Shown: piece by piece, positions 33,795-44,195 of the stretch
How the letters are laid out: the number at the start of each line of letters is the position of its first letter
How positions within the stretch are numbered: the stretch's first letter is position 1
DNA from: Dromiciops gliroides
Lineage: Eukaryota > Chordata > Mammalia > Microbiotheria > Microbiotheriidae
Assembly (NCBI RefSeq): GCF_019393635.1
Contig: NC_057861.1
Location: 58,140,532 to 58,204,531, forward strand
Length of the DNA stretch: 64,000 nt
Direction of reading: 5' to 3'
Translations under genes and position numbers: made by a program
The notes under the pieces: generated by a model
Told to the model about the DNA's origin: nothing
Seen by the model: the letters and a program-made list of their open reading frames with translations, nothing else
The model's database searches: none

Positions 33795-33965
33795 ATATGA
33801 TATTTGGAATCAGAAGACCTGGATTCAAATTTCAATTCTGCCAGTTGCTTATTAAATGGTCTTAAATCAGTCATTTAACCCTTGAGGCCTTATTTTCTTC
33901 TTTTGTAAAATGAAAGTATTGGACTATATAATCGGTAGGGTGTTTCTCAGCTCTAACATTCTATG
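33795..33965 (+). repeat. MIR SINE
   Basis: atttggaatcagaagacctg, catttaacccttgaggcctt, tgtaaaatgaaagtattgga, ctcagctctaacattctatg. Full MIR order. Confidence 0.75.
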
Positions 33966-33999
33966 ATAGATGATCTAGGAGACTCAGTCCATCTAGAGC

Positions 34000-34180
34000 T
34001 GATTGTGTCAGTGAAGGAATTCTGGGTGATCAAGCTGGGGGATTAGATTGGGGCCAGCAAGTGGAAGATTTTGAAAGCCAGGCTGACAAGTTAAGAATTT
34101 ATTCTTCAGGCAATAGAGAGCTACCAAAGGTATTAGAACAAGGATGGGATGGGAGGAATGCTGTGTTATGTTAATCTTGT
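34000..34180 (-). repeat. L2-like LINE remnant
   Basis: ggaagattttgaaagccagg, aatagagagctaccaaaggt. Resembles the complement of L2 5' sequence. Weak. Confidence 0.35.
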
Positions 34181-34439
34181 TCTTTTTTACAATCTATGTT
34201 CTGTGGAGTTGAGGTCATATGTGTAGGCCAGAAATCTGCTTACTTGTTCTCAGTTGCTAGGGGTAAAAGGGATAAAATTTCACAGTCCTTGGAGACTGAA
34301 ATATCTCTCATTTTTTCCCCTAAGTCATAATTTGCATTTATTGTTGTTCCTTCGAGCTCTAAAACAAGATAGTTCTAGGATTCCAAGTTCTGAATTTTTT
34401 CAAAAATTGTTTTAAAGAGAAATCAAAACATTATTTTGA

Positions 34440-34550
34440 ACATCTCACTCACCAACCTGTGTGACCTCAGCCAGGTAAATCCCCGCTCAACAACCTTAGT
34501 TTCCTAACCTATCCAATGAAGACGGTTGAACTGACTGATGTCTAAAATTG
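34440..34550 (+). repeat. MIR SINE fragment
   Basis: aacctgtgtgacctcagcca, ttagtttcctaacctatcca. Degenerate MIR core. Confidence 0.45.
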
Positions 34551-35440
34551 CACAGACCTCTGTTCTGCTCCATGCATTTCTCCTAGAGTTGTTGGGCAGC
34601 AAACATCATATGGACCATTCCTCTGCCCTTTTGAAAACCATAACGGTAGATAACCACCCTCCCGGTGAAGGATCAGCCCATAAGAAGGGCTCTGGCAAGA
34701 CTCTTGCTGGCAGCGATCAGGAAAGAGTATCCCTCGACCTCTGTGATTGTCACAGGGGAACCTATTTTCCTTTCCTTTATAGAGATAGACAATGTAGGCA
34801 TCCTTGAACTCCTGAGGAATAATCTCCTCTTGCCATATAAGATGGAAAATTTCAGTAAGCTTTTGTATGAGCAGTGGACCCTCTTGTCTTATAAATCTCA
34901 GCTGGAAGAGAAACAGCATCAGGCACTTTGCCACATGAGAGGAGCCTAATGACATTCAAAACTTCTTCAGTTGGAAGTTCAGCTAGAGAGGGGTTGACTT
35001 CAACCTGAGGTATGTGGTCAGTGGTTTCAGCATTGATTGATCATAGTCTGTTGAAAATGCTGTGGAATTTTCTAACCTATCTCTCCAGGTTCATGTCCTT
35101 ATCGTTAATCAATGTGGCTCCATCAGAGCTGAGTAGCTGAGATGCACTATAGGTCTTTGGCCCCAAAATAACTTTCAGGACATCATAAAAGTGCTTTGGA
35201 TTGTCACTTTCAGTGCAAAACGGAATTTTATCTGCCTTCTCGCTGAGCCAGGATGCTGCATCATAAAAGTGCTTTGGATTGTCACTTTCAGTGCAAAACG
35301 GAATTTTATCTGCCTTCTCGCTGAGCCAGGATGCTGCATCTCTCTAAGCTTTGCTTACACTTTACTTTTGATGGAGCAAAATGCTGCCTTCTTAGAGAGA
35401 GACAAACTATCCTGCTTGTAAACCTTGTGGAATTCTCATG
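34551..35440 (-). repeat. non-LTR reverse-transcriptase remnant (RTE/CR1-like, clade unresolved)
   Basis: On the minus strand 34955-34542 is open for 137 codons with LIQKLTEIFHLIWQEE, IIPQEFKDAYIVYLYKGK and NRFPCDNHRG, the fingers-domain pattern P-Q-FKDA-I-LYK-KG-R-CDNHRG of a widespread non-LTR family. Further upstream (35120-34980) the frames continue with SSDGATLINDKD and PQVEVNPSLAEL. After CDNHRG the frame is lost. The copy carries an exact 78-bp tandem duplication at 35181-35336. Confidence 0.65.
35181..35336. repeat. exact 78-bp tandem duplication
   Basis: 35181-35258 and 35259-35336 are identical base for base by my reading, and the next four bases (catc) also match. It lies inside the reverse-transcriptase remnant, whose other sequence is much decayed. 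Confidence 0.95.
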
Positions 35441-35454
35441 ACAAAGAATTGGAA

Positions 35455-35990
35455 ATTGAGAGGATGCCTCTCAATTGGGGAATAGCTGAACAAAGTTGTG
35501 GTACATGATTACGATGGTATACTACTGTGCTACAAGAAATGTTGAGCAGGATGGTTTCAGAGAAACTTGGGAAGATTTATGTGAACAGCAAAGTGAAATG
35601 AGCAGAAACAGGACAACATTGTACACAATAATGGCAATGTTGTATGATGATCAAGTGTGAATGATTTAGCTATTCTGATAAATATGATTCAAAGGACTTA
35701 TGAAGAAAAATGCTATCTACCTTCAGAGAAAGAACTGACAGAGTCTGAGTGCAGATTAAAGCATACTTTTTTCACTTTACTTTCTTCCTTCCTTTTTTCT
35801 CTTTCCTTCCTTCTTTTTTCCTTCGTTTTCTTGCAAAATTGCTAATACAGAAATATGTTTTTGCATGATTTCATATGTATAATTGATATCACATTTCTTG
35901 CCTTCTCAATGGGTGGGGAAAGTCAGGAAGGAGGGAAAGAGTTCAGAACTCTATTTTTAACATTCATTTTTAAAAATTTAAATAATATAT
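35455..35990 (+). repeat. L1 LINE 3' end
   Basis: tcaattggggaatagctgaa, agcaggatggtttcagagaa, ttcagagaaagaactgacag, then 3' UTR ttgcatgatttcatatgtat. 5'-truncated plus-strand copy. Confidence 0.8.
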
Positions 35991-36027
35991 TTTAAAAATA
36001 AGAATGCATGTCAAGAAAAAAAGAAGT

Positions 36028-36118
36028 GTAAGTCACTTATATAACTACCATTTCTGTAGTGTTTGATGTCTACAAAATTCTTTCTTATTTGATTCTCATG
36101 ATAGCCCTGTGAGATATA
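36028..36118. repeat. MIR-like SINE 3' end fragment
   Basis: ctaccatttctgtagtgttt, caaaattctttcttatttga, tagccctgtgagata. Same class as 50478. Confidence 0.45.
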
Positions 36119-36129
36119 TAGTACAAAAA

Positions 36130-36255
36130 ATATTGGTTTTTAAATTTTATTTTATTTTCAGCTTGAACTCTCTCCATCCTCCTCTCCCTCCCTCCATTGA
36201 GGAAGCAAGAAAAATAAAATCCATTGCAAACATGTATAATCAAGACAAAGTCCTG
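36130..36255 (-). repeat. L1 LINE 3' UTR fragment
   Basis: attttattttcagcttgaac, ctccctccattgaggaagca, acatgtataatcaagacaaa. Complement of the L1 end. Confidence 0.6.
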
Positions 36256-36684
36256 AATGAACCATGTCCCCTTGCTCCCAAATATACTTCAATCTATACT
36301 TTGAATCCATCACCTGTCTATCAAGAGGTGGGTAGCATGATACGTCCTCTGGAATTATGAAGAGTCATTGTTTTTATACAAAGTAGGTGCACTATCTCAC
36401 AGAGCCACTGTGGAGATCATAGGATCATAGATTTCAGTGAGCTGGTAAGTCTATAAGCATTTATTCTTACGAAACTCATTCGTGGCTTGTTAAATTTTCT
36501 TTTCTAAGATAGGGTTATTTAAGTATTCTATTTCCTCTTCTTTTAATCTGGGCAATTTAGATTTTCATAAATATTTATCCATTTCATTGAGATTGTCAGT
36601 TCAGTTTTATTGACATATATTTGGGCAAAATAGTTTATAATAATTGTTTTAATTTCATCTTCACTAGTTATGCATTTGCCCTTT

Positions 36685-36837
36685 CTTTTTCTTTTTTTTT
36701 TTTTTTTGCAGGGCAATGGGAGTTAAGTGACTTGCCCACACAGCTGGTAAGTGTCAAGTGTCTGAGGCCAGATTTGAACTCAGGTACTCATGAATCCAGG
36801 GCCAGCACTTTAACCACTGCGCCATCTAGCTGCCCCC
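36685..36837 (-). repeat. WSINE1-type SINE, subtype A, small deletion
   Basis: gcagggcaatgggagttaag to gcgccatctagctgcccc. The ggg tcac block is shortened to gcccacacagc. Flanks tgcatttgcccttt / tgcattcaccctt. Confidence 0.92.
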
Positions 36838-37975
36838 TGCATTCACCCTTTTTTGATAATGGTAATTTGGCTTTCTTATTTATTTTTTAAAAATCAAATT
36901 AACCAATTGTTTATCTATTTTATTGTTTTTTAATGAAACCAATTCCTGGTTTTATTTAATGGTTCAATGTTTCTTTTTTATCTTTCAATTTTATTAATCT
37001 GTCCTTTGATTTTTTAGGATTTCTATTTTAGTTTTTAACTGGGGATTTAAAATTTGATGTTTTTCTAGGTTTTTCTTTCCTTTATGAATATGAGTATTTA
37101 GAGATATAAAATTTCCCCTAAGTACTGCTTTGGCTTCATCTCACAAATTCTAGCATTGTGTCCCATTGTTGTCATTATCTTTAATGAAAGTATTGATGGT
37201 TTCTATGATTTGTTCTTTGACACTCATTCTTTAGGAATAAATTATTTGGTTTCAAATTAATTTTTAATGTATCTTTCAAAGGCCTTTTGCTGAAGGCAAT
37301 TTTTACTGTTTTATGGTCTGAAAAAGGTACATTCAATATTTCTGCTTTTATGCAGAAAAAGATATACTCATTTCTATTCCCATTCAATATTATCCAGAAG
37401 TCTATCCTATGCAACTTAAAAAAAATTCTATTCATCTCTTTAACTTCTTTCTTGTTTATTATATGATTAGATTTATCTAGGTCTGAGAGGGGTAAATTGA
37501 GGTCCCCCAATAGTATAGTTTTACTATTTATTCTCTGGTGTAATTTCAAGAATGTGGATGCTATGTGATGTGGGCCATATATGTTCAGATGACATTAATG
37601 TATTGTTTATGATACCTGTTAGCAACATGTAGTTTCTTTGATTATCTTTTAAAATTAAATCTATCTTTGCTTTTGCTTTGTCTGAGGCCATAGCCAAAAT
37701 AATGTTTTCTAGTTTCTAATCCATTCTGCTATCCTCTTCAGTTTTATTGGTTACCCCATTGACATTCATTGTTATGATCACTAACCTATTCTCTTCTGTT
37801 TATCTTTCTTTTTTTACCCTGTCCCCTCATCAAAAATTTATTTGTTTCTGACCACTGCTTCCCTTATTCTACCATCCCTTCTATCACCTCCTCCCCCTTT
37901 CTTTTATCCTCTTTCTCTTCTATTTCTCTAATGGAGAAGATCAAGTCCTATACTCAATCCCCCCTCCCCTCTCCG

Positions 37976-38028
<53 letters not shown>
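37976..38028. repeat. (TG)n microsatellite
   Basis: About 25 TG units in the L1 spacer. Confidence 0.97.
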
Positions 38029-38030
<2 letters not shown>

Positions 38031-38370
38031 TCTCTCTTTGAGATAGTTTAGATGAGAGGTTCAAGCTGACTCCCTCTCCATTGTAATAAAAACCCTTCCT
38101 TGTATGTCTTTTTTATTTGGGAAAATTTTCTCCATTTTTTCTTTTCCTTCCCCATTCTCCCAGTGCATCTCTCTTTCTCACCTTTCCATCTTTCTTTTGA
38201 TATCATCCTAACAAAATAGTCTCACACCCATGCTCTCTTTCTAAGACTCCTTCTAACTTCCCTAATGATAACAAAGTTATTAAGGGTTATATGTATCATC
38301 TTCCCATATAGAAATGTAAAAAGCTTAACCTTATTAAGTTCCTTATGATTCCTCACTCATATGTATCTTT

Positions 38371-38513
38371 TTGTGTGTGGGGGGGCAATGAAGGTTAAGT
38401 GACTTGCCCAGGGTCACAAAGCTAGTAAGTGTCAAGTGTCTATACCCAGATTTGAACTCAAGTCCTCCTGAATCCAGGGCTGGTGCTTTATTCACTGCAC
38501 CACCTAGCTGCCC
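38371..38513 (-). repeat. WSINE1-type SINE, subtype A
   Basis: gggggcaatgaaggttaagt to caccacctagctgccc. TSD about tcatatgtatctt / tcatgtgtatctt. Confidence 0.92.
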
Positions 38514-38616
38514 TCATGTGTATCTTCTTATGCCTCTCTTGAGTCTTGTTTTTGAATGTCAAATTTTCTATTCAGTCTGGTCTTTTCATCAAGAATTCTT
38601 GAAAGTCCTTTATTTC

Positions 38617-38644
38617 ATTAAATTAAATTAAATTAAATTAAATT
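38617..38644. repeat. (AAATT)n microsatellite
   Basis: Five near-perfect ATTAA units inside the L1 ORF1 complement. Confidence 0.9.
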
Positions 38645-39652
38645 CCACCTCCACCCCCACTGGATTATACCCATTTTTTCTGGACAGGTTATTCTTAGTT
38701 GTAATCCTAGCTTCTTTGCCTTCCAGAATATCATATTCTGAGCCTTCTGATATTTTATAGTGATAGCTGCTAAATTTTGTGTAATTGTGACTATGCCTCC
38801 ACAGTACTTAAATTATATCTTTCTGATTGCTTGCAGTATTTTCTTCTTGATCTGAGAGCTCTTCAATTTGGCTATAATATTCCTGGGAGTTTTTATTTTG
38901 GGATCTCTTTCAGGAAGTCATTGGTGGGATTCTTTCAATTTCTACTTTGCCCTCTGATTCTAAGCTATTGGGGCACTTTTCCTTTATAATTTTTTGAAAT
39001 ATGATATGTAAGCTGTTTTTTGATCATGGCTTTCAAGTAGTCCAATAATTCTTAAGTTATCTCTTCTCAATCTATATTCCACATTGTTTTTTCATGTGCT
39101 ATTTCACATTTTCTATTTTTTCCAGTCTTTTGGCTTTATTGTTTCTTGATGTCTCATGGAGTCATTAGCCTCTACTTGACCAACTGACATTCATGTAGTA
39201 TGGAGTCAAGGCCCTTCATCATCCTGCTCTCCTTTGGGCTCTCTCCCTAGCTTGTCAATTTTCTTTCTAAATGTGTTTCCAGGAATCAACCACAGTTTGC
39301 CACATGTAGCTTGACCAGAGTATATATAGCAGGGAAATCACTTTGTTTCTCTTAATGTCACCAAAAATCGAGTTCGCTTTTTGGGTTGCTATCCCTGTAT
39401 GAGTTCATAATTATCTACTACCCCATCTCCTAATATTTTTCAGGCACTTAAATATTCCTCTTTTACCTTGTACTTGAGGGGTTTTTGGTACTCAAATATA
39501 AGACTTTACTTTTTTGGGGGAAGAACAGGGGTTCATGGTGTGTATACGTGTGGGTGGGTAGTTTTTGACCAGACTTAAAATTTCATTGATGAGGAAGCTC
39601 CCTCCATTCATGTATTGCTCAGCAATGTATATTCTTAGAAAGAAAGCTTCCT

Positions 39653-39808
39653 GGGGCAGCTAGGTGGTACAGTGGATAGAGCACCAGCCCTGGAGTCAGG
39701 AGTACCTGAGTTTGGGTCCAGCCTCAGACACTTAATACTTACTAGCTGCGTGACCCTGGGCAAGTCACTTAACCCCAATTGCCTCACTAAAAATAAAAAA
39801 ATAAAAGA
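39653..39808 (+). repeat. WSINE1-type SINE, subtype B
   Basis: gatagagc, gagtcaggagtacc, ttaatacttac, ccaattgcctcac. TSD agaaagaaagcttcct, 16 bp, on both sides. Confidence 0.95.
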
Positions 39809-40085
39809 AAGAAAGAAAGCTTCCTGAGATACTGGCCAATTAAGTGACTTGCCCCATAGGATGTTCAAAGCTAGACTTGATAATTATCTCATTAAATTTC
39901 ACCTTGTCAGAGGTGAGCTAATGCTCCAGCTATCAGGATCTTCTTTGTGAGTATTGATTCTTCCATCCAATCTCTCCCTTCAGCTTGGTGTGGTCTCAAA
40001 GTTGATTAGTATGCCATCTATGCCTGCATCCAAATAATTGACAAAGCTGCTGAATAGAACATGGCCACGTTAACACATTGACACC

Positions 40086-40444
40086 TGTTAAGGGCTAAAA
40101 TTCTAGCTAAACTGTCTAAAATATCTAATGAGTGGTCGCCAATAAATTATAAGCTTTAGCAAGAGTTAGACTTTTAAGCATTTATTAAGGAGAATAAGAA
40201 TTTGGTAAAGAGAGAGAAAAAGGCCTAGATTTCTATCTATTAAAGGGAGAGCACATTTCTAGCTCCCTTCTCCACCAGAGTCCAGAGGAAAAGAGAGCGA
40301 GACCGAGCGCCAGTCTCTTCCTTCCTCCTCCCACTAGCCCGCGTCACTTCCTGACTCCTGGTCTTGCCCTCAAAGACCTTCCCTTCATGGGCAGAACTCC
40401 TCTACAGTAAGTATCCAGCAGGTGGCGTTATTCCAATCGTTACA
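40086..40444 (-). mobile_element. solo LTR
   Basis: On the minus strand it begins TGTAACG and ends CCCTTAACA. It is flanked by cacc at 40082-40085 and 40445-40448. A polyadenylation word AATAAA (complement at 40181-40186) lies about 100 bp before the LTR end, and a GC-rich stretch (40290-40340) precedes it, so the order U3-R-U5 fits. No internal part remains, so it formed by LTR-LTR recombination. It contains a CTCF-core match. Confidence 0.75.
40415..40427 (+). promoter_or_regulatory. consensus CTCF core motif
   Basis: ccagcaggtggcg matches the vertebrate CTCF core CCASYAGRKGGCR at all 13 positions. It lies in the U3 part of the solo LTR. Binding in cells cannot be told from sequence. Confidence 0.65.
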
Positions 40445-40690
40445 CACCTCATGATCTGGGAGTAGATCCTGTTGACTACATCAACAGAGCTGGGTAGTGG
40501 GGAGGGAACAAAAATCTCCCCTTGCCTTACACATAGATAGATCCCTGTCACTTTCTTCTAAGGTGACACTGAACCATTGATGACTATACTCTGGGTCCAG
40601 CCATTTCCGAATCCATCTAATTCTGCTGTTATATAATTAACATTTCTGTCTGTTCCAGAAGAGTATCATGAAAGATACTATCATATTGTG

Positions 40691-41545
40691 GATGCTACAA
40701 ATGTGAAATTCATAGGTCTTGGCAAAAGTTTGGATGGAGGAGTGAGAGATGATGAGAAATCCAGAATGACTTCTAGGTTGTGAGCCTGAGGGACTGGAAG
40801 GATGCTGTTACCCTCTATAGCAATAGAGAAGGCAGGAGTGGGGGAGGGTTTAGGGGGAAAGATAATGACTTCTGTTCTGGACATACTGAATTTAAGATAT
40901 CTACAGGACATTCAGTTCAAGATGTCTAAAAGATGTGAGATTGGAGATGAGCACAGAGATTGGGGCAGGATGGGTTGATTTGAGAACCATCCACATAGAG
41001 ATGGACATTAAATCCATAGGAGCTGGTGAGATCACCAAATGAAGTGGTATTTTTTTTTTAGTGAGGCAATTGGGGTTAAGTGACTTGCCCAGGGTCACAC
41101 AGCTAGTAAGTGTTAAGTGTCTGAGGCTGGATTTGAACTCAGGTCCTCCTGACTCCAGGGCCGGTGCTCTATCCACTGTGCCACCTAGCTGCCCCCAAAT
41201 GAAGTGGTATTAAAGGAGAAGAGAAGAGAGCCCAGGACAGGACCCTGAGGGACACCTACAGTTAGAGGGCCTGATCTGGAGGAGGATCCAGCAAAGGAGA
41301 CAAAGAAGGAGCGGTCAGAGAGGTAGGAGGAGAAGCAGGAGGCAGTGGTGTCCAAGAAACCTGGAGAGAAGAGTGTATCAAGGAGAAAAGTGTAATCAAT
41401 CATGTCCAAGGCTGCAGAGAGGTCAAGGAGAGTGAGGACTGAAAAAAGACCATTGAATTTGGTGACTAAGAACATTAGTAACTTTGGAAAGAATAGTTCC
41501 AGTGGAATGAGAAGGTCAGAAGCCAGATTGTAAGGGATTATCATG
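40691..41545 (-). repeat. L2-like LINE, reverse transcriptase and ORF2 C-terminus
   Basis: Minus-strand 41544-41185 is open for 119 codons and reads LTLLDLSAALDMIDYTFLL then VGVPQGPVLGSLLF, the L2 reverse-transcriptase blocks (DLSAAFDTVDH, GVPQGSVLGPLLF). 40911-40681 carries YLKFSMSRTEVIIFPPKPSP. Catalytic Asp pair region is lost. WSINE1 at 41051-41196 splits it with a perfect TSD. Confidence 0.82.
41051..41196 (-). repeat. WSINE1-type SINE, subtype B
   Basis: Complete. 14-bp exact TSD aaatgaagtggtat at 41037-41050 and 41197-41210. gtgttaag and ctgactccag give subtype B. Confidence 0.97.
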
Positions 41546-41639
41546 GTTAAACAGGGCTTGCTAATAGATGGAAAATTTGGAGGAAGAGCAGACTTTAACC
41601 CAGGTAATTACAGACAATGCAGCTTGCTTGGTGTATATT

Positions 41640-41770
41640 TGTATCCAACATTGGATTGTAAGCTCCTTGAAGTCAGGGATTTTTTCCTCTCTTTTTGTAT
41701 CCCCAGTGCTTGGCATAGTATGTGGCACATAGTAGGAACTTAATAAATGTTTATTGAGTGATTCTTATAA
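41640..41770 (+). repeat. L2-like LINE 3' end
   Basis: ggattgtaagctccttgaag, gtatccccagtgcttggcat, cttaataaatgtttattgag. One of the best-kept L2 ends here. Confidence 0.75.
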
Positions 41771-41867
41771 CATCATTTTAGAGAGCATAGTTGTCTGGCC
41801 AATCTTGTCACAGCCCTCCTCTCTACCTCCTCTATGTCTAGAGATTTAATCAGCTTAACAGTGTTAC

Positions 41868-42120
41868 AGCAATTGTTGTTCAGTCTGTTTTCAGTCATGT
41901 CTGACTCTTGGTGACTCCATTTGGGGTTTTCTTGGCCGAGATACTAGAGTGATTTGCCATTTCCTTCTCCAGCTCATTTTACAGATGAGGAAACTGAGAC
42001 AAACAGGGTGAAGTGACTTGCCCAGGGTCCCACAGTTAGTAAGTGTCTGAGGCTGGATTTGAACGCAGGACTTCCTGACTCCAGGCTTAGCATTCTATCT
42101 ACTGTATCACCTAGTTGCCC
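41868..42120 (-). repeat. MAR1-type SINE, full length
   Basis: attgttgttcagtctgtttt, gtttccat... replaced by ggtgactccatttggggttt, then gatgaggaaactgagacaaa and head complement tcacctagttgccc. Confidence 0.92.
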
Positions 42121-42226
42121 ATGGTTATAGCAATTAGATCACTTTTGGGGGCTAGAGACAATATACTCTCTCATTAGGTCTACTGAGCCTTCTCCTCTGC
42201 TGCTTTTTAAATATTTATAGCAGAGA

Positions 42227-42387
42227 GGGGGCAGCTAGGTGGTGCAGTGGATAAAGCATTAGCCCTGGATTCAGAAGGACCTGAGTTCAAATCTGGACTC
42301 AGACACTTGACATGTACTAGATGTGTGACCCTGGGCAAGTCACTTAACCCCCATTGCCCTGAAAAAAAAAAAGAAGAAAAGAAAAAG
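42227..42387 (+). repeat. WSINE1-type SINE, subtype A
   Basis: Complete. 16-bp TSD aatattt(a/g)tagcagag at 42211-42226 and 42388-42403. Confidence 0.96.
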
Positions 42388-42574
42388 AATATTTGTAGCA
42401 GAGGAAAAATTAGTAGTATAATCACAATAGCCAAGATCCCCCAATTAGGAAAATCCCTAACATTCAGGCAGAGGTTAAATTTATGTTTATCTTTAGCTAA
42501 CTTCTGGTCTTTTTATGTTCAAGGCAAAAATAAGGATACAGGAAACATTTAAGTAAAAGAAGCAAGCAGAATAT

Positions 42575-42830
42575 ATTGTTATTGTTCAGCCTTTTCAATC
42601 ATGTCTGATTCTTTATGACCCCATTTGTGGTTTTGTGCAGATATTGAAGTGATTTGTTATTTCCCTCTCTAGCTCATTTTACCGATGAGGAAACTGAGAC
42701 AAACAGGGTTAAGTGACTTGCCCAGGGTCACACAGTTAATAAGTGTATGAGGCTGGGTTTGAACTCAGGAAGAGGAGTCTTCTTGACTTCAGGTCCAGTG
42801 CTCTCTTATTGGACAGACATGAGGAGAAGA
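42575..42830 (-). repeat. MAR1-type SINE, head missing
   Basis: attgttattgttcagccttt, ccgatgaggaaactgagaca, gggtttgaactcaggaagag, ending around ccagtgctctctta before the normal head. Confidence 0.85.
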
Positions 42831-43165
42831 AGTTTGGGAGTTAGAGCAAATATTTATTGGAATTTTCCTCAATTCTTGAAGAAGTAGCTATGACTGGTAG
42901 TTTCAACTTAAGTCTTCTGCTCTAAGATGCCAATAGGTAGGGGTGAGAAGGTGTTCAAAGCCCTCTTTTCATATTCTCCCTTAGCTTGTGGCCCCATTGA
43001 CACTGATTCTTTCTAGCTCATTAAGTCCTGGATGGGCTAAGGGGGCCTTCCTCCACTGCTGCTGCTGCTCAGCTCTTTTCTTCCCACTAGTCTGTATTTC
43101 ACAAATTAGATTTATCCCTTAAAGAACTCCATGGTATATCTCAATACTGTTTTCCAGCTAAAAGA

Positions 43166-43590
43166 TCATGTTAGTGCCAAATCACTCTCAGGGTTGAGAA
43201 GGAAATGCCTATCCCTCTTAACTACAATTCCCAAGATACCTATTTCCAAATACTTATTACTTTGTCTTTCAACTCCCAATTAGCCTTTTTCTCCCTACTC
43301 TTTCCAGTCCAGAGATCATTATCTTTGTCAGATAAAACAGAAACGATATAAGATTTGGCCAGGTCTAACATTTTTCTGTCATCAGTTACCATTGCCCCAT
43401 ATGCCCAAAGGAGTCATCCTATTCTTTATTTGATTTTCCTCTTTTCCTCCATATGGCTAAAACAACAACAAAACCAACCTCCCTTATTGTTGTTGGTTGT
43501 CTAAGTTTGCATTTCATATTATTTCCACCTTTCCCTAACTTCCCTATCACAACCGTTTCTCACTAACCTCTTCAGAGCTTTAGCATGCCT
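43166..43590. other. no recognised feature
   Basis: No repeat family or exon recognised. Confidence 0.3.
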
Positions 43591-43592
43591 GA

Positions 43593-43593
<1 letters not shown>

Positions 43594-43658
<65 letters not shown>

Positions 43659-43792
43659 AGGGCAATGAGGATTAAGTGACTTGCCCAGGGTCACACAGCT
43701 AGTAAGTGTCAAGTGTCTGAGGCCGGATTTGAACTCAGGTACTCCTGAATCTAGGGCTGGTGCTTTATCCACTGCGCCACCTAGCTGCCCCT
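43594..43792 (-). repeat. WSINE1-type SINE, subtype A, tail turned into (TTA)n
   Basis: 43594-43658 is about 21 ATT units in the place of the A-tail complement. The SINE body follows to gcgccacctagctgcccc. TSD ctgacattatt flanks the whole, showing that the microsatellite grew from the tail. Confidence 0.95.
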
Positions 43793-43859
43793 CTGACATT
43801 ATTTTTAAAGAACTGGGATATACCTTTTAAAATGTTTTCTATTGCCTAGCATTATTTCT

Positions 43860-44059
43860 ATCTCCTGAAACATAATTTTATTTTAAAATCTAGGTTCGAT
43901 AGTGATTTCCTTATACATTTGCACATGTCTCTTGAGATTCCCCGCCCCCCCCCCCGCCCATTTCCTCCCCTTTATCAGAATTATTGCTCTTTGTGTCTTC
44001 AGGATTTCAGTCTTCCAATCTCTCCTGAACTAACTTCCCCCTTACCTGATGGAATTTTT
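43860..44059. other. unrecognised; contains poly-C
   Basis: Poly-C at about 43943-43957. No family or exon recognised. Confidence 0.3.
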
Positions 44060-44195
44060 TTTTTTTTGGTGAGGCAATTGGGGTTAAGTGACTTGCCCAG
44101 GGTCACACAGCTAGTAAGTGTTAAGTGTCTGAGGTCAGATTTGAACTCAGGTACTCCTGAATCCAGGGCCAGAGCTGTACCATCTAGCTGCCCCC
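44060..44195 (-). repeat. WSINE1-type SINE, subtype B, head deletion
   Basis: gtgaggcaattggggttaag and gtgttaag. The head lost about 12 bp near ggccagagctgtacc. TSD tacctgatggaatttt. Confidence 0.94.

Larger units (their letters stand above)
36480..39185 (-). repeat. L1 LINE remnant, ORF2 (part), spacer and ORF1
   Basis: 36840-37700 is the complement of the ORF2 endonuclease to reverse-transcriptase region. The minus-strand frame 37549-37181 reads LGDLNLPLSDLDKS (matching the L1 endonuclease GDFNTPLS block) and SDHKTVKIAF. 37760-38640 is the pyrimidine-rich spacer with a TG repeat. 38690-39180 is the ORF1 complement. WSINE1 copies at 36685 and 38371 interrupt it. Confidence 0.8.
39190..40690 (-). 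repeat. CR1/L3-like LINE 3' region, host of LTR and SINE
   Basis: Three pieces in the same orientation. 39190-39650: gttcgctttttgggttgct and followed by the L3-like 3' UTR. 39809-40085: gtggtctcaaagttgattag, tctatgcctgcatccaaata. 40445-40690: tctgggtccagccatttccg, aatccatctaattctgct. The solo LTR and a WSINE1 fit between the pieces with TSDs. Confidence 0.65.
42165..43165. repeat. unclassified repeat, copy 2 (pair with 27945-28700)
   Basis: Same ordered blocks as copy 1. It is longer because it holds a WSINE1 (42227-42387) and a MAR1 (42575-42830). No coding frame is kept. Confidence 0.5.

Noticed and set aside
34542..34955. Host protein-coding exon of 137 codons
   Set aside because: The peptide matches the fingers domain of a non-LTR reverse transcriptase and breaks off within it.
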